In this document: one piece after another, positions 7,795 through 14,721 of the stretch
How positions within the stretch are numbered: position 1 is the first letter of the stretch
Layout of the letters: each line of letters opens with the position of its first letter
Made by a program: the position numbers and the translations under genes
Source: an uncultured Eubacteriales bacterium
Lineage (GTDB): Bacteria; Bacillota; Clostridia; Lachnospirales; Lachnospiraceae
Length of the DNA stretch: 14,775 nucleotides
Reading direction: 5' to 3'
Assembly (NCBI GenBank): GCA_900548855.1
Contig: URMF01000069.1
Span: forward strand, 1-14,775
The notes under the pieces: model-generated
Databases searched by the model: none
Seen by the model: only the letters and a program-made list of their open reading frames with translations
What the model was told of the DNA's origin: nothing

Positions 7795-9513
7795 ATGCGT
7801 TTTAATCATGCGAAGAAAAATACCATTGAATCTGAATTGATTCGTTTAACCTCACTTATACTGCTTTCTTCCATCATACTGTGTACCATCATTTCAAACC
7901 TGATTCTCTATAAGCAAAATTATGAAAATGTTAAACGCTATAATAACGATATGCTGGAACAAATTTCTCAAAGTACAAGTTCCTACTTCAGTACGATCAA
8001 CCTTGTTGTCTACAATTTTGTCTGTAATCAGCAGGCACAATATTATCTGATTCAGGCCCGTAAGGATAATAGCCCCACAACATCAACAATTTCATATCTG
8101 GAGAATAATCTCCGTCAAATCTCCTATGCGCTTCCAGGATGCAGTCTTCATCTTTTTATCGATAATCCCTCCTGTCCTCCAATTTATATGGAGGATCCCA
8201 GCCTCATTTTCACCCCTGGGTATCATTTTAAAGAGGACAGCTGGTATCAAGAATTCTCTAAAATTCCAGAAAATCAAATGTATCTTGTCACTACATATGA
8301 GGATAGACACTATTATATCAATCAGACTGAAGGTGGCATTACTATCATATACCGCATCCGCAATAATTCTAATCTAAATACCATCGGATATCTTCTGGCT
8401 GACATTCCAGGACAGGTATTACAGGAAAAACTAAATATTCGGAACCAGCCTCGGTTCTACCTTAAAATTGTAAACAGTGAACAAAAAGAAATCTTGAATA
8501 CACTTCCTCCGAATGAAAACGGGAAACTGTTTCAAATGACAGTTTATGAACCATTTACCTCCTGGATAATGACCGCTTATACGCAAAATGATAATTTCAA
8601 TACAAATTCAACAATGGTTATGTTTTCCAATATTTTTTGCGCCTTTCTCGTTGGTACGGCTGCATTTTTATTATCCGTTCATTTTGCCCGATCTTTAACA
8701 GAACCTCTAAAGGTACTTACTGCATCCATGCAGGAAATGGAAACAGGCACCTTTGGAAATCTTATTTACTGTAAAACCGATAATGAGATTGGATTTTTAA
8801 TTGACCAATATAACGCAATGAATCAGAAAATAAGAGATTTAACCCAAAAAAAAGAAAGCGCCGAGCTTGCACAGAAAGACGCTCAAATAACCATGCTTCA
8901 AAATCAGATTAATCCGCACTTTTTATATAATACTTTAGAAATGATTCAAGGGATTGCAGACGGCCCTTCTTCCCTGATCATAAAAAATTGCTGTAACGCT
9001 TTATCCAGAATGTTCCGCTATAACCTGAAGGGTCCTCATATCGTTACCTTAGAGCAGGAGCTACAGCATATCAAGTATTATATTTATATTATGGAGCTAC
9101 GTTTCAATCATCTGTTCCAGGCCAAGTATCAAATTGATGAAACGTTGCTTCGATATAAAACGGTCAAATTCAGTTTACAGCCTTTTATAGAAAATGCAAT
9201 TCTTCATGGATTTACTGAACATCAGCTTCATGGAGTGCTGTTAATTTCTGTATCAAGAGAAGTCGATGGAAGAATTCAAATCTTAATCAAAGATAATGGA
9301 TATGGCATATCATCCGGCACGCTTGGCAAAATTCGACAGCAAATACACTCCACTGATACCCAGAACTATGTAAAAAAAGAATATGGAAGCGTGGGAATTG
9401 TCAATACCCATCAAAGACTGCTGCAGCATTTCGGCGACGAATACTCTTTTTATATGGACTCTGTTCCACAAAAAGGAACCACAGTAGCTATACATCTTCC
9501 AAGGATTTTATAG
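7795..9513 (+). CDS. Sensor histidine kinase of the YesM/HisK_7TM-like class
   Basis: Membrane kinase of 572 residues that would sense an extracellular signal, probably the sugar or its loaded binding protein, and phosphorylate the regulator encoded just upstream. Domain order: first transmembrane helix ~19-39; extracellular sensing region ~40-270, likely a dCache-type fold; second helix ~274-298; HAMP linker ~299-352; His_kinase (PF06580-type) region with QINPHFLYNTLE and phospho-acceptor His375; then an ATP-binding domain with QPFIENAILHG (N box, Asn467), KDNGYGI (~499-505) and YGSVGIVNTHQRL. It starts two bases after the regulator's stop codon with AGGAAGGAGA upstream, so the two are co-transcribed. 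All catalytic motifs appear intact. Its end overlaps by six bases the convergent degraded GH95-like fragment. Confidence 0.94.
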   Translation: MRFNHAKKNTIESELIRLTSLILLSSIILCTIISNLILYKQNYENVKRYNNDMLEQISQSTSSYFSTINLVVYNFVCNQQAQYYLIQARKDNSPTTSTISYLENNLRQISYALPGCSLHLFIDNPSCPPIYMEDPSLIFTPGYHFKEDSWYQEFSKIPENQMYLVTTYEDRHYYINQTEGGITIIYRIRNNSNLNTIGYLLADIPGQVLQEKLNIRNQPRFYLKIVNSEQKEILNTLPPNENGKLFQMTVYEPFTSWIMTAYTQNDNFNTNSTMVMFSNIFCAFLVGTAAFLLSVHFARSLTEPLKVLTASMQEMETGTFGNLIYCKTDNEIGFLIDQYNAMNQKIRDLTQKKESAELAQKDAQITMLQNQINPHFLYNTLEMIQGIADGPSSLIIKNCCNALSRMFRYNLKGPHIVTLEQELQHIKYYIYIMELRFNHLFQAKYQIDETLLRYKTVKFSLQPFIENAILHGFTEHQLHGVLLISVSREVDGRIQILIKDNGYGISSGTLGKIRQQIHSTDTQNYVKKEYGSVGIVNTHQRLLQHFGDEYSFYMDSVPQKGTTVAIHLPRIL

Positions 9514-9894
9514 CCCACGCCCCTCCCCCCATCCCGCGCCAGATAGCATGCGGCGCGGGATGGGGAGCGCAGGAAGCAGGTACAGATGAATCTGCATCGC
9601 GCCGTCTTCACTGATAAAAACATCCTCGTCCAAAAGCATCAGCAGCATGGCCATAGCTATGGCCTCGTTGCCGTCCATCTGAAACTGATAAGGCACTATG
9701 CCGATTTCAGGCTCCTCATGATGCAGCTTCCACTCATTGCAGTGGAAGGCAAGGTTCATCAGATTGTTGGCTGTGGAGGTACGGAATGCATCCTGTATAT
9801 AGCCAAAGGCCGCCTCGCCGTCCCACAGCCTGCCCGCCTGGTTCTGATACCAGTTCTGATATTCTTCCCTCGCCTGCTTTACGCAAGTTTCCAA
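9508..9894 (-). pseudogene. Degraded fragment of a GH95-like glycoside hydrolase
   Basis: The frame encodes about 128 residues, with only a TTG as possible start, inside the end of the ABC transporter gene. The stretch NQAGRLWDGEAAFGYIQD, then TANNLMNLAFH, then YQFQMDGNEAIAMAMLLMLL and finally HLYLLPALP matches the order of conserved elements of the GH95 catalytic domain (ARLGDGExAY, NL, FQIDGNxG..EML, LLPALP). A complete enzyme has about 700-800 residues, so most of the N-terminal part and the region after LLPALP are missing. The left end of the fragment runs into a GC-rich hairpin, the right end into the ABC gene. It lacks a usable ribosome binding site and is very probably non-functional. 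GH95 enzymes are alpha-L-fucosidases or galactosidases. The family call is by motif memory and moderately certain. Confidence 0.55.
9527..9565. terminator. GC-rich 14-bp perfect hairpin between convergent genes
   Basis: CCCCATCCCGCGCC at 9527-9540 pairs exactly with GGCGCGGGATGGGG at 9552-9565 around an 11-base loop that contains GCATGC. It sits 13 bases past the histidine kinase stop codon and, on the other strand, downstream of the ABC transporter gene pair, so a two-way transcription stop is the simplest role. No U-tract follows on either strand. The structure falls exactly where the GH95-like similarity of the minus-strand fragment stops. Confidence 0.6.
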
Positions 9895-11612
9895 TTCTGG
9901 CTTTCTGTCTGCAGTTTTACCATATGAGCATATACACCATTCTTTTCTTCCAGATCCTTTGGTGATCCTTCTTCTGCCACGGTGCCATCAGAAAGGACAA
10001 CAATTTTATCTGCTCCTGCTACGGTACGCATCCTGTGGGCGATGACCAGAACCGTTTTATCTGCGATCAGACGGGAAAGGGCTGTCTGTATCAGAGTTTC
10101 ATTCTCCACATCCAGGGAAGCAGTAGCTTCATCTAAAAGAATGATCGGCGCATTTTTCAGAAATGCACGGGCAATAGAGATACGCTGGCGCTCTCCGCCG
10201 GAAAGTTCACAGCCATTTTCCCCGATATTGGTATGCCATCCATCCGGCAGTTTTTCCGCAAATTCATCCACATTGGCAAGTTTCGCAGCAGCAATGACCT
10301 GTTCATCTGTGGCGTCTTTGTTTCCGATTCGGATATTTTCCAGAATCGTATTGTCAAACAGTGTAACATCCTGGAATACGATGGAATACAGAGAAAGCAG
10401 TGTTTCCGGGTCAATTCGGGATACATCCATGCCTCCCACGGTAATCTTTCCTCTGTTAATATCCCAGAACCTTGCTGCCAGCCGGGATACGGTTGTTTTT
10501 CCGCCGCCAGATGGGCCGACCAAAGCCGTAACCTCTCTCTGTTTTGCCGTAAAGGAGACATCTTTCAATACGGTTTCTCCGGTATTGTAGGCAAATCCAA
10601 CATGGTCAAAGACAATATCATACCCCTGATTGGAAAGCCTGTCGCTGCCCTGCTGGATCGGATGATCGAGAATTTCATTCATACGGGCAATGTTGGTTCG
10701 TGTACTGATGACTGCCGCAAGATTCTGGAGTGCGCCCTGCAGAGGGTCATATAAACGGGATACTACCAGAAGGAACATAAAGAATGTAAGCACGGAGAGG
10801 CTTCCTTGCATGAGCAGAACAGCTCCCACCAGCGCAACCGTTGCAATACCAAGCTTCAGCACCAGCGATGCGGAAACCACAAAAACAGCAAGGCCGAATT
10901 CATTGAGGATGGAACGATGCTCCACGGCACGGATCTTCTTTTCCAGACCTTTTAAATATGCCTGCTCCGCATTGTTCGCTTTCAGGTCACGAACCGTTTC
11001 AATGCACTCCTGTATCCCGTCTGCGCAGGCCATCTTCACGTCCATCGCTTTCTGGTTCAGATTTTCCTGAATCTTAGCGGAAAATCCCACAATCGCAAAG
11101 GCAACCGGCAGAACCCATAAGGCAGCCAGTGCCATTCTCCAGTCCGTAAAGAGCAGACCGATGGAAATTAGAACCGTAGAAATGATCGAACCTGCAAGCT
11201 CAGGGATAAAATGCGAAAAACTTTGTTCCAGGAAGGTACAGTCCGCCATAATCGTACTGGTAAGATCGGCTAAATCTTTTTTCCCAAAAAAGGAAAGAGG
11301 GATTTTGCGCAGATGCTCTGCCAGAGTAATACGGCGGATGCCGCTTTCTTTGTAAGTAGCAAAATAGGTGGCATTGTATTGAAAGAAAGTGGTCAGCAGT
11401 ATCAGGCCGATACACACCACGCAGCCTGCCACATAAAATGGAATTTTCCCACCGGGAACACCCCCGTTCATCAGATCGCTGACCAGGTAATATAAAAGTC
11501 CTACCGGGAACATAAAAGACAGATTCTGAAGGACACAGGCCAGGCATCCTTTGATCAGGTCTTTTGCCCCCTGTTCAGACAGGGCATATTTTTTCTGCAG
11601 TTTTTTGATCAT
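9879..11612 (-). CDS. ABC transporter half-subunit, exporter fold (IrtB/YbtQ-like)
   Basis: Fused membrane and ATPase protein of 577 residues; second half of a predicted heterodimer with the 590-residue neighbour. Transmembrane region ~25-310 with about six helices, then a nucleotide-binding domain ~330-577. Motifs: Walker A GPSGGGKTT (366-374), Q-loop VFQDV with Gln414, signature LSGGERQ (470-476), Walker B ILLDE with catalytic Glu495, D-loop ASLDVENE and His526. All are intact. It starts one base after the stop of the upstream gene with GGAGGTG nine bases ahead, indicating coupled translation. The sequence type recalls the IrtB/YbtQ subgroup, which uses an exporter fold but can take up iron-siderophore complexes; multidrug or peptide export is the alternative. 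Direction and substrate are not decided by the sequence. Confidence 0.9.
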   Translation of the reverse strand: MIKKLQKKYALSEQGAKDLIKGCLACVLQNLSFMFPVGLLYYLVSDLMNGGVPGGKIPFYVAGCVVCIGLILLTTFFQYNATYFATYKESGIRRITLAEHLRKIPLSFFGKKDLADLTSTIMADCTFLEQSFSHFIPELAGSIISTVLISIGLLFTDWRMALAALWVLPVAFAIVGFSAKIQENLNQKAMDVKMACADGIQECIETVRDLKANNAEQAYLKGLEKKIRAVEHRSILNEFGLAVFVVSASLVLKLGIATVALVGAVLLMQGSLSVLTFFMFLLVVSRLYDPLQGALQNLAAVISTRTNIARMNEILDHPIQQGSDRLSNQGYDIVFDHVGFAYNTGETVLKDVSFTAKQREVTALVGPSGGGKTTVSRLAARFWDINRGKITVGGMDVSRIDPETLLSLYSIVFQDVTLFDNTILENIRIGNKDATDEQVIAAAKLANVDEFAEKLPDGWHTNIGENGCELSGGERQRISIARAFLKNAPIILLDEATASLDVENETLIQTALSRLIADKTVLVIAHRMRTVAGADKIVVLSDGTVAEEGSPKDLEEKNGVYAHMVKLQTESQNWKLA

Positions 11613-11613
11613 A

Positions 11614-13386
11614 TCACTGCACCTCCTTTGTTACCTTCCATTGCACGGAAGTCTGGTAATTTTTCCACATACGGCTGAAAATGCCGTCTTTTGCAAGCAA
11701 TTCACGGCTGTTCCCGCACTCGGCAACCTGTCCGTCGCAAATGACAAAGATCTGATCCACATTTGTTACGGTAGAAAGCCTGTGGGCAATCATAATCACC
11801 GTCTTTCCCTCGGAAAGTCTTGAAAAAGCAGCCTGTACGCGGCTTTCGTTATCCGGGTCAGCAAAGGCAGTGGCTTCATCCAGAATGATGATCGGTGCAT
11901 TTTTCAGCATCACACGGGCAATGGCAATTCGTTGCTGCTCTCCACCGGAAAGATAGACCCCCTTTGTACCGATGACCGTATCCACACCCTGTGGGAGTTT
12001 TTCCAGAATATCATCGCATTGCGCGTGATGAAGGGCAGTCAGAACTTCCTCACGGGTAGCTTCCGGTTTTCCCATACGCACATTTTCCAGAATGGACGCC
12101 TTGATGAGACGGCTGTTCTGAAATACGAAAGACACCGTATTCATGAGTTCCTCTTTTGGGATGTCTTTCACATTAACACCACCGATTTTTACCATTCCGC
12201 TCTGGGGATCAAAGAATCGGGAAATCAGGTTGGCAAGGGTTGTCTTACCACCGCCGGACGGGCCTACAAAAGCTACCGTCTGCCCTGCAGGAATGGTCAG
12301 TGAAATATCTTTTAATACTTCTTTTTCTCCATCATAGCTGAAATGAATCGATTTCAGTTCCACGGAAGCGTTTTGAGGATGCTTTGGATGTTTCGTTTCC
12401 TCCAGAGGCTTCAAATTCAAAACGCTATCAATTCTCTGTAAAGCGTCGTCTACGATCATGGCGTTTTCACTTTGGAACATAATGCGTGTCAGTGTGACAG
12501 AAATAACCGGCGTAATAATGATATAGAAAATGAGATCCAGTAAGAAACCGGAAGTCACACCGTCTTGTGTAAGCAACAGTCCTCCGGCGATCAGTGTGGC
12601 AAAAACTCCGTTGATCGCAGCTGTATAGAACATCATCGGTGTCCGAAGCTGCTTGGTATAAGCAATCACCCATACTTTATACCGGTCAATGGAGTCTTTA
12701 AACTTCTTAAAGGAAAAGATCGTCTGGCCAAAGGTTTTTACCACCGGAATCCCACGGACATACTCTACCGCTTCGTTGGACATATCATCCAGCGCATTCT
12801 GGTATTCTTTCATCTTTTCCTGCATCTGCTTTCCGGTCATTGTCATCATGATCAGAAATCCCAGCACAACCGGAACAAGGCTCAACAGTCCCAGTCTCCA
12901 GTCAAATGCAAACAACAGCACCAAAAGACCACAGGGGGTTGCAATGGCATTGGCTCTGTCGGGAAGCTGATGAGCGAGATAGGTTTCAGTGGCTGCGCTG
13001 GATTCGTTGACGATCTTGCGCAGTTTTCCGCTGCCAAAACTTTCGGCAAAACCTAAGGGAAGTCTGACAATATGTTTCATGGTCTGGATACGCAGGTTTG
13101 TGGCGATACGAAATGCCCCTAAATGGGAACACATCAGCCCTGCTATGTAGACAAGCACCGCTATAACCGCAAACAATACTGCCATCCAGCCATTACCGGT
13201 CAGGTTCTGTGCCTGGCCAAAATCTGGTGCCACCTCCAGTACTTCCTTGATCATTTTCCAGATGTAATAGAATGGCACCAGAGCAATCAGGGCACTGATG
13301 GCAGAAAGCACCCAGGAAGCATAGGTCAGGTACTTATGGCTGCCTGCAATTTCCAGCAGGCGTGATAAATTGGATTGTTTTTTCAA
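11614..13386 (-). CDS. ABC transporter half-subunit, exporter fold (IrtA/YbtP-like)
   Basis: First subunit of the predicted heterodimeric transporter, 590 residues. Transmembrane region ~20-310, nucleotide-binding domain ~342-590. Motifs: Walker A GPSGGGKTT (375-383), Q-loop VFQNS with Gln423, signature LSGGEQQ (479-485), Walker B IIILDE with Glu504, and His535 in IMIAHR. The D-loop region reads DEATAFADPDNE rather than the common ATSALD; this variant is characteristic of the IrtA/YbtP-type subunits linked to iron uptake. Both subunits keep the catalytic Glu, so no ATP site looks degenerate. Translation starts at TTG: AGGAGGAG lies five bases upstream and no ATG is available nearby. The gene follows the TetR regulator on the same strand after 110 bases, so the repressor probably governs it. 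Confidence 0.9.
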   Translation of the reverse strand: MKKQSNLSRLLEIAGSHKYLTYASWVLSAISALIALVPFYYIWKMIKEVLEVAPDFGQAQNLTGNGWMAVLFAVIAVLVYIAGLMCSHLGAFRIATNLRIQTMKHIVRLPLGFAESFGSGKLRKIVNESSAATETYLAHQLPDRANAIATPCGLLVLLFAFDWRLGLLSLVPVVLGFLIMMTMTGKQMQEKMKEYQNALDDMSNEAVEYVRGIPVVKTFGQTIFSFKKFKDSIDRYKVWVIAYTKQLRTPMMFYTAAINGVFATLIAGGLLLTQDGVTSGFLLDLIFYIIITPVISVTLTRIMFQSENAMIVDDALQRIDSVLNLKPLEETKHPKHPQNASVELKSIHFSYDGEKEVLKDISLTIPAGQTVAFVGPSGGGKTTLANLISRFFDPQSGMVKIGGVNVKDIPKEELMNTVSFVFQNSRLIKASILENVRMGKPEATREEVLTALHHAQCDDILEKLPQGVDTVIGTKGVYLSGGEQQRIAIARVMLKNAPIIILDEATAFADPDNESRVQAAFSRLSEGKTVIMIAHRLSTVTNVDQIFVICDGQVAECGNSRELLAKDGIFSRMWKNYQTSVQWKVTKEVQ

Positions 13387-13421
13387 AAAAACTCCTCCTT
13401 TTCTTTGTGTTTATGATAAAG

Positions 13422-13439
13422 AGAACACGTCTATGTTCT
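13422..13439. promoter_or_regulatory. Small inverted repeat in the tetR-ABC intergenic region
   Basis: AGAACA (13422-13427) and TGTTCT (13434-13439) form an 18-bp interrupted palindrome upstream of the ABC genes. On the minus strand a TTGTAA element directly precedes it, but no good -10 follows at normal spacing, so a promoter is doubtful. It differs in sequence from the operator upstream of tetR. A second pair, GTTAG/CTAAC, with a six-base loop lies at 13458-13473 just after the tetR stop. The rest of this 110-base region is unremarkable. A binding site or weak RNA structure are both possible. Confidence 0.3.
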
Positions 13440-13496
13440 TACAATATCCGAATTTAGGTTAGTTACGGCTAACTTACAGGCAAAAATTATAAGGCA

Positions 13497-14120
13497 TTAC
13501 TGCCCCATAATTTTCATCCATCCCGCTGTATAAAAGGCGCGCATTTCTCTGACGTAGTTTTCGGCATCCTTGAGCGGCATTTCGTGGATGATCAATTCAA
13601 AAAAAGTATGAAACATTCCGGTGATCAGAATATGCTCCAGCGAAGGATCGATATGCGGAGAGGGCCGTCCAAGCTGCCTTAAGACATCCTGATAGGCATG
13701 CGTCCCATCTACCTCAATCTCCACCATTTCATCAATTAGCCCGGCAAATTTTGTCCCTTCCGAACAGCAGAGGATCAGTTTACATTCCTCTAAATGTTCG
13801 TACGCATAATAGAGAATATCGTACATGCAGATTCCCGAAATATCACTCATGACTTCCGGCTGCTGGGCAGCTGGTAGTTCGGCGAACTCCTGCTGTGCTT
13901 TTATAAAACGGTTACGAATATATTCATAATGTTCACCAACGATGGCTTCAAAAAGTTCTTCTTTGCTTTTGTAATATCCGTAAAAGGCTCCGGTAGTCAT
14001 TCCCACGGATTTCACAATATTCCGCAGGGAAGCGTCTTTATATCCTTTTTCTAAAAATTCTGCTTTCGCTGCCTGGTGGATATTTTCTAAAGTCGTTCCA
14101 TTTCCGTTTATTTTGCACAC
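13497..14120 (-). CDS. TetR/AcrR-family transcriptional repressor
   Basis: DNA-binding repressor of 207 residues, expected to control itself and the downstream ABC transporter pair. The N-terminal helix-turn-helix domain spans ~10-57: AAKAEFLEKGYKDASLRNIV, then GMTTGAFYGYYKSKEELFEAIV, a textbook TetR pattern. The C-terminal ~150 residues are the variable ligand-binding and dimerisation part, whose ligand is unknown. The start is awkward: the GTG at 14120-14118 overlaps the AGGAGG ribosome binding site, while the in-frame triplet at the ideal distance (eight bases further on) is ATA. Translation may therefore begin at either non-standard position; no ATG lies in the first ~30 codons. A consensus promoter and a palindromic operator sit immediately upstream. 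Confidence 0.92.
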   Translation of the reverse strand: MCKINGNGTTLENIHQAAKAEFLEKGYKDASLRNIVKSVGMTTGAFYGYYKSKEELFEAIVGEHYEYIRNRFIKAQQEFAELPAAQQPEVMSDISGICMYDILYYAYEHLEECKLILCCSEGTKFAGLIDEMVEIEVDGTHAYQDVLRQLGRPSPHIDPSLEHILITGMFHTFFELIIHEMPLKDAENYVREMRAFYTAGWMKIMGQ

Positions 14121-14126
14121 CTCCTA

Positions 14127-14154
14127 TATAACAGTGCTATATAACACTGTTATA
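14127..14154. promoter_or_regulatory. 28-bp palindromic operator, probably for the TetR regulator
   Basis: TATAACAGTG (14127-14136) and its exact complement CACTGTTATA (14145-14154) flank an 8-base spacer CTATATAA. Within it the unit TATATAACA(G/C)TG also recurs as a near direct repeat with a 13-base period. It lies between the -10 element and the ribosome binding site of tetR and covers the predicted transcription start, an arrangement that would block the promoter. Autoregulation is inferred from position and symmetry, as usual for TetR-family genes. Confidence 0.75.
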
Positions 14155-14183
14155 ATTTTAATCTCTAAAAAAGATTTTGTCAA
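14155..14183 (-). promoter_or_regulatory. Promoter of the tetR-ABC operon
   Basis: On the minus strand a perfect TTGACA (14183-14178) is followed after 17 bases by TAAAAT (14160-14155), five of six matches to TATAAT. Initiation would fall near 14148, inside the palindromic operator, giving a leader of about 27 bases before the GTG. This is the strongest promoter in the window. Confidence 0.72.
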
Positions 14184-14199
14184 GAGCAACAAGAAATAG

Positions 14200-14721
14200 T
14201 TGCATAAAAACAGTAATCCAACCCCGTTTAAAAAACCAGAGGATACGAAGAAATTATCATTAATTGCAAATGGGGGATGTATTTTGATAATGGGTATATT
14301 AGCAATTCCATTTTTAATGCTGGGAATAGAATATATTCCTAATAATGCAATATGGATGATGATAGGTGGAATTTGTGGCGGATTATCTCTGTTGCCACAT
14401 GAATTGCTGCATGCAATATGTTATAAAAAAGATGTATATATGTATAATGATTTGGCACATGGGTTGATGTTTGTGGTAGGAACAGAGGATATGAGTAAAG
14501 GGCGTTTTATTTTTATGTGCTTGTGCCCTAATCTTATACTTGGCATAATTCCCTATATTTTATTTCTGATATTTCCGCAATTTGTTGGATTGGGTTTATT
14601 TGGAATTATTTGTATTGGAATGGGGTTTGGGGATTACTTAAATATTTACAATGCAATAAAGCAAATGCCGAAAAATTCCAAAACATATTTATGTGGAATG
14701 CACTCATATTGGTACTTGTAG
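14200..14721 (+). CDS. DUF3267-family membrane metalloprotease-like protein, probably 5'-truncated
   Basis: Membrane protein of 173 residues with several hydrophobic segments (~20-43, 50-64, 104-125, 128-143) and a zinc-binding HExxH motif, HELLH at 67-71. A second conserved block near the end (GDYLNIYNAIKQMPKNSKTY, then HSYWYL) is typical of DUF3267 (PF11667), a family of putative membrane zinc proteases without a well-defined substrate. Relatives usually have a further 20-25 residues before PFKKPEDTKKLSLIANGG. Here the frame begins with TTG directly after a TAG codon, has no ribosome binding site, and starts next to the tetR promoter. The start is therefore doubtful and the gene may have lost its 5' end. 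A TATAAT at 14151-14156 with ATAACA 17 bases before it could still drive transcription. The gene looks AT-richer than the ABC block. Confidence 0.72.
   Translation: MHKNSNPTPFKKPEDTKKLSLIANGGCILIMGILAIPFLMLGIEYIPNNAIWMMIGGICGGLSLLPHELLHAICYKKDVYMYNDLAHGLMFVVGTEDMSKGRFIFMCLCPNLILGIIPYILFLIFPQFVGLGLFGIICIGMGFGDYLNIYNAIKQMPKNSKTYLCGMHSYWYL

Noticed and set aside
9586..9927. Plus-strand 113-residue frame opposite the GH95-like fragment
   Set aside because: The minus-strand frame shows ordered GH95-like motifs, whereas this one shows no family pattern and no ribosome binding site.
9982..10590. Plus-strand 202-residue frame opposite the ABC ATPase domain
   Set aside because: Serine- and arginine-rich shadow of the conserved nucleotide-binding domain on the other strand; such frames are common opposite Walker/signature regions.
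9500..14200. Transposon or integrative element around the TetR-ABC block
   Set aside because: No transposase, integrase, terminal inverted repeats or target-site duplication could be recognised, so only a general mosaic origin is proposed.
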